Below are positions 1 to 5,488 of a DNA stretch of 7,309 nucleotides, piece by piece. The stretch lies in contig JACQIE010000010.1 in assembly GCA_016198645.1 (NCBI GenBank), forward strand, positions 1 through 7,309, given 5' to 3'. Each line of letters starts with the position of its first letter. Within the stretch, counting starts at the first letter, position 1. A program made the position numbers and the translations under genes. The notes below the pieces were generated by a model, which saw only the letters and a program-made list of their open reading frames with translations, was not told the DNA's origin and searched no databases. This DNA is from Candidatus Aenigmatarchaeota archaeon. Lineage in GTDB: Archaea; Aenigmatarchaeota; Aenigmatarchaeia; GW2011-AR5.

Positions 1-81
1 ATCAGTTTTTGAATAATCAATGCCCTCAGTAAAGACGTGTTTTTCCTCGTCTGGTTCGTGAGGTTTTGTTATCTTCTTCAT
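1..81 (-). CDS. N-terminal fragment of an unrecognised protein (runs off left edge)
   Basis: A reading frame on the minus strand begins with ATG at 81-79 and stays open for 27 codons to the window edge. The visible N-terminus (MKKITKPHEPDEEKHVFTEG...) is hydrophilic and charged, with no signal peptide or membrane segment, so the product is probably cytosolic. The start is supported by an in-frame TGA upstream at 99-97 and by a TATA-like box centred about 29 nt before the ATG, the same spacing seen at other genes here. The gene is divergent from the archaeosortase-like gene. Too little is visible to assign a family, and a fragment this short could be spurious; the promoter spacing is the main argument for it. 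Confidence 0.5.
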   Translation of the reverse strand, partial: MKKITKPHEPDEEKHVFTEGIDYSKTD

Positions 82-105
82 AATATCGTCATGTATTCAA
101 GGACT

Positions 106-114
106 TTTATAAAA
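106..114 (-). promoter_or_regulatory. TATA-like box for the leftward partial gene
   Basis: On the minus strand the sequence reads TTTTATAAA-like, centred about 29 nt before the ATG at 81. Archaeal transcription usually starts about 25 nt after the TATA centre, so the mRNA would begin within a few bases of the start codon (leaderless). No purine-rich Shine-Dalgarno sequence precedes the ATG, which agrees with this reading. Confidence 0.5.
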
Positions 115-138
115 CATTCAATTAAGCGCCCCCATGGC

Positions 139-147
139 TATAAAAAT
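139..147 (+). promoter_or_regulatory. TATA-like box for the archaeosortase-like gene
   Basis: TATAAAAAT lies about 36 nt (centre to ATG) before the start at 179. The predicted transcript start near 168-172 would give a leader of roughly ten bases. There is no Shine-Dalgarno motif in that leader. The box sits back to back with the leftward TATA box at 106-114, forming a compact divergent promoter region. Confidence 0.5.
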
Positions 148-178
148 CGTTTTTATTGCGTCAAGAACATAGTGTAAC

Positions 179-826
179 ATGGCAAAACGGGACGTGGTGG
201 GAATAGACCGAGCAACAGTCCGCTTCGTCGCGCGCCTGCTGGTTTTTTCGCTGCCGATGCTGCTGATAATCGCCACGGGCTACGAGTTCGCGCCACTGAT
301 GAACGGGACGCACTTTCTCGCACTCACGCTGCTGCAGGCGACGAACGTGCCAGTCGCCAACGAAGGAGCGCTGATAACCGTGCCCGTGGAAGGCGGAACG
401 TGGGCGGCTTACGTCAGCTGGGACTCGTCGGGCTGGAAGAGCCTGCTCCTCTTCTTCGCGCTCGTTATGGCAACAGAAGCGTCAACGAAGAAAAAACTCG
501 CCGGTCTCTCGTTGCTTCCTTTAGTCTATGCAGTTAACGTCGCGCGCGTCTGGTTCATGTTCTTTTTCGTCCATAGATTCGGCTTGGAAAATTACGAACT
601 CGTCCACGGCACTCTCTGGAGCTGGGGCATGATTGTCTTTACGCTCGCGCTTTGGCTTTCGTGGAGGCATTGGACGAAGAAATATGGGGAAAACCGCAAA
701 GAAGCTATAAATATGGGATACGACTCACTACCCCTCACTCGCTTTGCTCGTCATAAAAACAATAAATACCGCCCAAGACAAATAAAACCCAATGGACGAC
801 CTTCGCGCCATAAACGCGCATCTTGA
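179..826 (+). CDS. Archaeosortase/exosortase-family membrane protein with Ser in place of the catalytic Cys
   Basis: The 215-residue protein has hydrophobic segments near residues 17-38, 86-101, 107-131 and 143-161. It carries the family's active-site layout: SGWKS at 84-88, Arg123 in a NVAR context, and His143 in LVHGTLW. Archaeosortases are membrane cysteine transpeptidase-like enzymes thought to process C-terminal sorting signals of exported proteins, using conserved Cys, Arg and His. Here the residue expected to be Cys, just before SGWK, is Ser83 (TCG at 425-427), and the whole protein contains no cysteine. It could be a serine-type enzyme, a family variant or an inactive paralogue. No PGF-CTERM-type substrate is visible in the window. 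The ATG at 179 fits the upstream TATA box. The last ~35 residues are basic and unlike the rest, and they overlap the promoter and first 35 nt of the next gene. Family call fairly confident; activity unknown. Confidence 0.8.
   Translation: MAKRDVVGIDRATVRFVARLLVFSLPMLLIIATGYEFAPLMNGTHFLALTLLQATNVPVANEGALITVPVEGGTWAAYVSWDSSGWKSLLLFFALVMATEASTKKKLAGLSLLPLVYAVNVARVWFMFFFVHRFGLENYELVHGTLWSWGMIVFTLALWLSWRHWTKKYGENRKEAINMGYDSLPLTRFARHKNNKYRPRQIKPNGRPSRHKRAS
761..768 (+). promoter_or_regulatory. TATA-like box for the coiled-coil gene
   Basis: AATAAATA is centred about 27 nt before the ATG at 792, the spacing expected for a leaderless archaeal transcript. It lies inside the 3' end of the archaeosortase-like ORF. 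A second, stronger-looking TATAAATA sits at 706-713, but it is about 82 nt from the ATG and would give a leader of some 55 nt. Confidence 0.45.
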
Positions 827-2960
827 CGGCCTTGAAGCCAAGCTTAGGAATACCTTTGTGGATATAGACACGAGAATGGCACGGCTGGAAAGCGTGAAAG
901 AAGGCGGCTCCGAAGAGAGAATGCAGGAGCTTGAAGACTTGATGCTTCTTCTGCAGGTGGAGAACGCCAAACTGAAGGAAGCGGGCGGGGCGAACACCTC
1001 GTTTATCGCTACTGGCAGCAATGCTGATGATACTGATGATAACAGGCTTGAACAGCGCATGTCCGCGATAGAGTCGGATATCTCAAACCTTAGGAAGAGC
1101 GCTCCTGCTTTCAACGTAGGTGGCGTTGAAGAAAGGCTGAATGAAATCGAAAAAAGGATAGAATCGCTTTCCGAACCGAAAGAAAAAACTCTGTTCAAAA
1201 AGGAGCTGTCCTCGATAAAATCCAGCGACTTGCGCGGCGTGGAGTCGCGGCTGGATGCGCTTGAAAAACGTTTGGGCGAAACCGATGGCAAAAGTATCGT
1301 GCCGGCCGAGCTTTACGACAAGATAGCGGCTCTGGAGGAAAAAATAGAAAGTACAGGAAGCGCCGCGCCTTCAACGGCGCTGGAGAAAAGGCTGCAAAAC
1401 GTGGAGCAGAGGCTTCGCCAGCCCGATGCCATGTCCAAGGGCGACGTCAAGGCTTATATTGACAAGCTGCTCGCGGTGAAGGAAGAAGTTCAGCAGGACA
1501 TGGAGAAGCTCTCTTCCATGAAAAATGAGCTTCAGCAATTCACCGCTACGCGCGGCGAGATAGAAAAGAAGCTGGGCAGCGTGGAAGTTAGCGCCGAACG
1601 CGCCAACGCGTTTTACGCCAAGGCGTCAAACATAGAGGAAACGCTGGACAGGAAACTGGGAGAGCTTAATAATTTCACGAAAGACCTCGAAAGCAAGGTA
1701 TCCGGAAACCTTAACGAGATGGAGCGGGCGCGCAAAGGCGTAGACGTGAAGATAGACGCGATGGAGGAAAAAATACAGGCGCGGCTTGTGCGGCTGGACG
1801 CGGTGAAAGAGTCTCTTGATAACAAATTCAGGGAAATACAGTCAAGGATGGGGGAACTGAAGGAGCTTGAATCCAAGGTCGCGCAGCTTGCTGCGCTGAA
1901 ACCGGAGCACGACCCGGCTTCCGATAAAACGGCGCGCGCCGTGCGCGAGCTTCAGGAACGCTTTGAAGAAGAGTCTGCGATGCGCGCCTCCGTGGACAAG
2001 GCGATGCAGGAAATAAAGAAGAAACTGGGCGATGTGGACCGCGCAAAGCGCGATATTGAAAATCAGCGTGCCACCGCCGTGGACATGGCAAAGGGCTCCT
2101 GGAATTACGCTGCTAATCTGGAAAAGCGCATAGCTGAGCTGGAGCATGAACTGGTGAAAATGGGAAACATGGAAATGGAACTGGGCAACGAAACCGCCAG
2201 CCGCCTGGCAACGGAAAAGGACGTTGAGGACGCAAAGAAGAAAATATCCTCTCTTGAAAAGGGCATGATGCGGCTCTTCCGTGCACAGGCTGCCAAAGCT
2301 CCGGGCGATATCACAAAGACAACGGAAGAACCCGGCAAAGTCTCACTATTACAGAACGACGTGAAAGAGCTGCGGGCGCGTTTGGAAGAGGAATCCGCGC
2401 TCCGCGCATCGATGGCAAAAAGCGTTTTGCACGGAGCGCATAACTATGACTATTCATCAAGTATCAATGCACTGAAAAAGGAAGCGGCCGCGCCCGTGAA
2501 AAACACCGCGGTAAGCACTCCGGAGATGCAACAAGAGCTGGACCGCCACATAACAGATTTCAATAACCAGATGAACGCAGTGCGCTCCAGAATTCTGCAG
2601 GAGGGCGAGCAGTTCTCGCAATTCGTCAAAGACAGCGACATCGTGAAGCTCCGCCACGAAATGCAAGAGCACCACAAGACGCTGAAAAGCATAGACAAGA
2701 AGATAGAGAAAAGCGCGACGAAGTTTTTCGCTGAAAACCTCGAAGAATTCGCCAAAGCTCTGGACCGTAACATGCCCGCTTTCGTCACGCGCGACCGCTA
2801 CGAGCAGGACATAAAGCGCATTGACAGTACGTTAAAGAACATATCCGCGCCTGACATCGCCCCGCTCTACGACAGGATGGACATGCTTGAGCGCGACGTC
2901 GGCCAACTCGTGCTCTCGCTCCGCACGATGCTCATGCGCGTGCCGATTGTCGTTGAGTAA
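792..2960 (+). CDS. Long coiled-coil protein, function unknown
   Basis: The 722-residue protein is almost entirely Glu/Lys/Arg/Leu-rich heptad-like sequence. It has no signal peptide, no membrane segment, no Cys and one Trp (437). Low-helix linkers fall near 63-83, 185-196, 498-516 and 545-578. Two internal repeat families are visible. A motif of the form hE-x-RL-xx-hE-x-xL recurs starting near residues 86, 112, 150 and 197. A second motif, VxELxxRxEEESAxRASxxK, occurs at 384-403 and 524-543, with a weaker relative at 464-476. There are no Walker A/B or ABC signature motifs, so it is not an SMC/Rad50 ATPase. The C-terminus ends in a short hydrophobic tail, RVPIVVE. The start at 792 is supported by the TATA box and by immediate heptad character. 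A structural, scaffolding or filament role is possible but not shown. The gene ends 8 nt from the convergent SET gene. Confidence 0.9.
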   Translation: MDDLRAINAHLDGLEAKLRNTFVDIDTRMARLESVKEGGSEERMQELEDLMLLLQVENAKLKEAGGANTSFIATGSNADDTDDNRLEQRMSAIESDISNLRKSAPAFNVGGVEERLNEIEKRIESLSEPKEKTLFKKELSSIKSSDLRGVESRLDALEKRLGETDGKSIVPAELYDKIAALEEKIESTGSAAPSTALEKRLQNVEQRLRQPDAMSKGDVKAYIDKLLAVKEEVQQDMEKLSSMKNELQQFTATRGEIEKKLGSVEVSAERANAFYAKASNIEETLDRKLGELNNFTKDLESKVSGNLNEMERARKGVDVKIDAMEEKIQARLVRLDAVKESLDNKFREIQSRMGELKELESKVAQLAALKPEHDPASDKTARAVRELQERFEEESAMRASVDKAMQEIKKKLGDVDRAKRDIENQRATAVDMAKGSWNYAANLEKRIAELEHELVKMGNMEMELGNETASRLATEKDVEDAKKKISSLEKGMMRLFRAQAAKAPGDITKTTEEPGKVSLLQNDVKELRARLEEESALRASMAKSVLHGAHNYDYSSSINALKKEAAAPVKNTAVSTPEMQQELDRHITDFNNQMNAVRSRILQEGEQFSQFVKDSDIVKLRHEMQEHHKTLKSIDKKIEKSATKFFAENLEEFAKALDRNMPAFVTRDRYEQDIKRIDSTLKNISAPDIAPLYDRMDMLERDVGQLVLSLRTMLMRVPIVVE

Positions 2961-2963
2961 CTA

Positions 2964-2980
2964 CTGATTTAATCAATCAG
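2964..2980. terminator. Small inverted repeat between convergent gene ends
   Basis: CTGATT (2964-2969) and AATCAG (2975-2980) form a 6-bp stem with a 5-nt loop. A second pairing, GAGT (2955-2958) with ACTC (2981-2984), extends it across a bulge. It spans the gap between the plus-strand stop at 2960 and the minus-strand stop at 2971-2969, so it could mark the ends of both transcripts. No strong T-tract follows, and the right arm encodes the end of the SET protein, so this is tentative. Confidence 0.2.
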
Positions 2981-3430
2981 ACTCGTGAGTTCTTTCGCGG
3001 ACTTCCGCAAGGCATCTTTCCACGAAAACCCGTTGATTATTTTTCCGCTCTGCGCGTTTCTGATGGAATTTGATTTGTCTGCCGACAAGAAGTGCTTGTA
3101 GTCCGCAGTCAGTTCTTCTCCCGTCTTGATATTTCTCCGCGCGAAGCAGACGCCGCAATGATAAAGAAGCGACGGGTCGTCCGAATGGTTTATGAAATCT
3201 TCGCTTTCAATTTTATCTTTGTAGAGAAAATAATCCCCGGCAAGCCGCACGGACGTCTGCTCAAACGTTTTGTCTTTCTTCTTCGCCATCCTCAGGTAGC
3301 CTTTCTCATCCGTTATTTTTACGCCTTCGGTAAAAATGGCTACAATCGCCCCTTTCTCTATATTTTCCGATGCGAACAGTCCCATGCCGTGAATTTTTGA
3401 ATTTCTCACCGACGCTTTCACGCACAGCAT
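2969..3430 (-). CDS. Small SET-domain protein (putative protein-lysine methyltransferase)
   Basis: The 153-residue protein is essentially a minimal SET domain. SET enzymes transfer a methyl group from S-adenosylmethionine to lysine side chains. Visible hallmarks in order are the N-terminal GMG (15-17) in the SKIHGMGLFA strand, the FINHS motif (79-83) and the GEELTADY motif (104-111) with the usual catalytic-region tyrosine. The family's NHSxxPN pattern reads NHSDDPS here, so the second Asn is Ser87. Cys92 and Cys95 form a CxxC pair within the domain, and the Cys-rich post-SET zinc motif is absent. The C-terminal ~40 residues are a basic helical tail. The ATG at 3430 has a TATA-like box about 22 nt upstream. 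It lies downstream of the HAD gene on the same strand, probably with its own promoter. The substrate is unknown; archaeal chromatin proteins are possible targets by analogy. Confidence 0.88.
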   Translation of the reverse strand: MLCVKASVRNSKIHGMGLFASENIEKGAIVAIFTEGVKITDEKGYLRMAKKKDKTFEQTSVRLAGDYFLYKDKIESEDFINHSDDPSLLYHCGVCFARRNIKTGEELTADYKHFLSADKSNSIRNAQSGKIINGFSWKDALRKSAKELTSLID

Positions 3431-3447
3431 AATAAGAGATGGTTAAG

Positions 3448-3456
3448 ATAATATAA
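3448..3456 (-). promoter_or_regulatory. TATA-like box for the SET gene
   Basis: On the minus strand the sequence reads TTATATTAT, centred about 22 nt before the ATG at 3430. It lies in the 67-nt gap between the SET gene and the HAD gene upstream, which argues for separate transcription of the SET gene. No Shine-Dalgarno motif is present. Confidence 0.45.
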
Positions 3457-3497
3457 GTATTTTCGGCTGAAATCAGAGGTATAACAATATCTACTTG

Positions 3498-4232
3498 TTA
3501 ACTGACAGAATCCAGAAATCTTTGGAGTTCTTGTTCGCTTTCAGGAACGACCGCGCCGTATTTTGCCGCCGCGTGTTGCTTGAAATCGTCCGCCGCGAAA
3601 AACGGAACAACAACTTTCCCGCCGTGTTCTATCACATATTCAAAAACCGGTTCCTCGTCGGCGTTGTCGCCGATATATACAGTCTTGCGCGGGTCGAATC
3701 CTGTGGGAACGAACATCGTCTGTATGATATGCGGCTTATTCCCGGATAATGTCTCCAAGTCAAATCGCGAGCCTTCTACTGCCGAAATGACAGGATTGGC
3801 GTATATGGGGAAAAAGGCATAGTTAACATCGTAAAGTGCTTCTCTGATGAAAATGTCGCTTCCTGTAGACAGAATGCCACGTCTGCCACGTGAGTTGAGT
3901 ATCGGCCGCAATACCCGATTGTCCAGTTTATCCGTGGTTTCCGGCAGGCACGCATACGCCTCTATCGCATCTTCTACGAAATCCAGAGAAAGCTGCGAAA
4001 GAACGTAATGGTTGAACGCCTCGTAGATTTTGGCATACTCTATCTCCCCGCGCCCGTAACGGGCGACAAGCCGCTCCATCTCCGGTTTTGCTCTCGCAAA
4101 AGCGATTGCCCTTAAAGGATGCGCCAAAGCCTGCGAGGGCGTTACCGCCTGCTTCGCCACGTATTTCCACAGCGGGCCGTCATTCGTATCTTTATACAGA
4201 GTCCCGTGAAAATCCGCTATTATATCTGTCAT
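3498..4232 (-). CDS. HAD-superfamily hydrolase (phosphoserine phosphatase-like fold)
   Basis: The 244-residue protein shows the HAD motif series. Motif I is DFHGTL (7-12) with nucleophile Asp7. A helical C1-type cap covers about 14-105. Motif II is LSTGS (121-125), motif III is probably Lys166 in GNKPH, and motif IV is IGDNADEE (187-194) with Asp189 and Asp192 for Mg binding. HAD enzymes hydrolyse phosphate esters through an aspartyl-phosphate. The residue two after the nucleophile, normally the general-acid Asp of phosphatases, is His9. This could change the reaction or its pH dependence. The protein is cytosolic, with no signal or membrane segment. The ATG at 4232 is supported by a TATA-like box 24 nt upstream. 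The gene is divergent from GGGP synthase and may share its promoter box. The substrate cannot be predicted from the sequence. Confidence 0.88.
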   Translation of the reverse strand: MTDIIADFHGTLYKDTNDGPLWKYVAKQAVTPSQALAHPLRAIAFARAKPEMERLVARYGRGEIEYAKIYEAFNHYVLSQLSLDFVEDAIEAYACLPETTDKLDNRVLRPILNSRGRRGILSTGSDIFIREALYDVNYAFFPIYANPVISAVEGSRFDLETLSGNKPHIIQTMFVPTGFDPRKTVYIGDNADEEPVFEYVIEHGGKVVVPFFAADDFKQHAAAKYGAVVPESEQELQRFLDSVS

Positions 4233-4252
4233 TTTACCAGTATCTTCAAAGC

Positions 4253-4261
4253 CTTTAAATC
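4253..4261. promoter_or_regulatory. Symmetrical TATA-like box shared by divergent HAD and GGGP synthase genes
   Basis: CTTTAAATC reads as a TATA-like element on both strands (TTTAAAT on plus, ATTTAAAG on minus). Its centre is about 24 nt from the HAD ATG at 4232 and about 27 nt from the GGGP synthase ATG at 4284. These are the spacings expected for leaderless transcripts in both directions. The whole intergenic region is only 51 nt and holds no second convincing box. Confidence 0.5.
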
Positions 4262-4283
4262 CGCGTTTTCACCAATTACATTC

Positions 4284-5021
4284 ATGCACGTTTTTGCGCG
4301 ATTTCAGGAAACGCTGAAAAAGCGCCCCCTGCACGTCACGTTGCTTGACCCCGACCCGAAGAAGCTGGCGGATTTGGAATACAAGATAAAGGCGCTGGAA
4401 AAATTCGGCACGGACGGATTTCTTATAGGCGGCTCGACCAGCGTGAACCAGAATTTTCTTGACGAAACGATAAAAAAAATAAAGTCCGTAAGCTCGCTGC
4501 CCGTTATACTCTTTCCCGGCGGCACGAACGGGATAAGCGGCCGTGCCGACGCGATAGTCTTCATGTCGCTGCTCAATTCGCGCGACCCGTTCTTTATTTC
4601 CGGCGTGCAGGCAAAAGGTGCCCTGTACGTGAAGAAGCTGGGCATTGAGGTTATCCCGATGGGCTATATTATAATCGAGCCTGGTATGAAAGTCGGCGAA
4701 GTGGGCAAAGCCGACCTCATAAAGAGGAACGACGTTCAGCGTGCAGTCGGCTACGCGCTGGCGGCTGAATACATCGGGATGAAGCTGCTTTACGTGGAAG
4801 CCGGCTCCGGCGCGCCCGAGCCCGTGCCAACTGCGATGATAAGCGAGATAAAGAAGCACGTTTCCATTCCCCTCATAGTGGGAGGCGGCATAAGGAAGCC
4901 GGAGCAGGCGCTTGCTCTATTAAAGGCGGGCGCGGACATAATTGACACCGGCACTATAACGGAAGAAAATTTTGCCGCGATAGAAGGAATAATAAAAGCT
5001 GTGCGGAATTACAGGAAGTAA
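4284..5021 (+). CDS. Geranylgeranylglyceryl phosphate synthase (group II)
   Basis: The 245-residue cytosolic TIM-barrel enzyme (EC 2.5.1.41) joins sn-glycerol-1-phosphate to geranylgeranyl diphosphate, forming the first ether bond of archaeal membrane lipids. Visible family motifs are LDPD (21-24), GGST (49-52), LFPGGTNGIS (76-85), FMSLLNSRDPF (103-113), YVEAGSGAPE (170-179), the phosphate-binding VGGGIR (199-204) and DTGT (231-234). The FMSLLNS and EAGSGAPE segments match group II archaeal enzymes. The length is normal for the family. The frame is open upstream to about 4119, but the homologous N-terminus (MHVFARFQETL) begins at the ATG at 4284, which also has a TATA-like box 27 nt upstream; a longer start would overlap the HAD gene. 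Its substrate is the product of the G1P dehydrogenase encoded about 470 nt downstream on the other strand. Confidence 0.96.
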   Translation: MHVFARFQETLKKRPLHVTLLDPDPKKLADLEYKIKALEKFGTDGFLIGGSTSVNQNFLDETIKKIKSVSSLPVILFPGGTNGISGRADAIVFMSLLNSRDPFFISGVQAKGALYVKKLGIEVIPMGYIIIEPGMKVGEVGKADLIKRNDVQRAVGYALAAEYIGMKLLYVEAGSGAPEPVPTAMISEIKKHVSIPLIVGGGIRKPEQALALLKAGADIIDTGTITEENFAAIEGIIKAVRNYRK

Positions 5022-5030
5022 CCCGGGAAA

Positions 5031-5040
5031 TATTTTTATA
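5031..5040 (+). terminator. Possible T-rich terminator after GGGP synthase
   Basis: TATTTTTATA lies 10 nt after the GGGP synthase stop codon (5019-5021). Archaeal RNA polymerase often terminates at short T-tracts without a strong hairpin. The tract is short and the gap to the convergent gene is only 26 nt, so the call is weak. Confidence 0.3.
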
Positions 5041-5047
5041 AGTTGCT

Positions 5048-5473
5048 TTATTTGCCCCATCTATTATTCCACTCTTTCAGCCACTCCTGTCTTGAAGAAT
5101 CTTCCGGAGGATGCTCCAAGCTTCCGCCTTCGATTTTTTTCCTTCGCCGGCTCATGTAAGATATGCCGTTAGTCGCCGCCGGCACTGCCGGAACCAAAAT
5201 GCCCCAAAGCCCGTATTCCCTGCAAGCAATTGTAGTTGCCACGGCATAACCCATAAGAGTGACTGCGGACCCGAACATCCTCGCATCGGCATAATCTGCG
5301 CCATCATGGTCATAGAAATGCTGTTTGTCATAGAAATGCAGATCCCATACGCCGCGGAAAAAAGGCGCGATGTATTTTTTCCCGAAATGGCATATATCCA
5401 ATGCGTCCATACTGTCCGGTATAGCAGTAACTCTTTTATAGAAATCGGGCATGCCGGACATATGCTTTCTCAT
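5048..5473 (-). CDS. Hypothetical small membrane protein, last gene of the lipid/prepilin-peptidase operon
   Basis: I do not recognise this 141-residue protein. Residues 1-65 are soluble and rich in His, Tyr, Phe and Asp (for example DLHFYDKQHFYDHDGADY at 44-61, with several potential metal ligands). Two hydrophobic segments follow, near 67-84 and 88-107, and a basic cluster RRRKK (109-113) suggests the C-terminus is cytoplasmic and the pair forms a hairpin. The tail (114-141) is hydrophilic and rich in Trp and Glu. The gene starts 15 nt after the G1P dehydrogenase stop on the same strand, with no Shine-Dalgarno motif or clear TATA box in the gap, so co-transcription is likely. ATG codons at residues 5 and 8 are alternative starts. 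The context suggests a membrane or envelope role, but nothing in the sequence defines one. Confidence 0.75.
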   Translation of the reverse strand: MRKHMSGMPDFYKRVTAIPDSMDALDICHFGKKYIAPFFRGVWDLHFYDKQHFYDHDGADYADARMFGSAVTLMGYAVATTIACREYGLWGILVPAVPAATNGISYMSRRRKKIEGGSLEHPPEDSSRQEWLKEWNNRWGK

Positions 5474-5488
5474 AAAAACAGGAAATAT

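Noticed and set aside
718..730. A 13-base match (ATACGACTCACTA) to the core of the phage T7 promoter.
   Set aside because: The match stops before the initiation region (CCCC follows), there is no flanking vector or phage sequence, and it sits inside a continuous ORF. Most likely coincidence, though a quick vector screen would settle it.
728..1291. Serine-rich 187-codon ORF on the minus strand.
   Set aside because: It is antisense to the heptad-rich coiled-coil gene. Its Ser/Phe/Leu-rich composition is what reverse-reading Glu/Lys/Leu codons produces.
792..2960. Coiled-coil protein as an SMC or Rad50-like chromosome protein.
   Set aside because: Neither end contains a Walker A, Walker B or ABC signature motif, and there is no hinge-like globular domain.
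3875..3892. Short direct repeat of TGCCACG within the HAD gene.
   Set aside because: Only two 7-base copies within coding sequence; expected by chance and not part of an array.
4119..4283. N-terminal extension of GGGP synthase by 55 codons.
   Set aside because: It overlaps the divergent HAD gene and the promoter box, has no family counterpart, and the homologous N-terminus begins at 4284.
4269..4859. 196-codon minus-strand ORF.
   Set aside because: It is antisense to GGGP synthase, which has full family motifs; no recognisable features or promoter support it.
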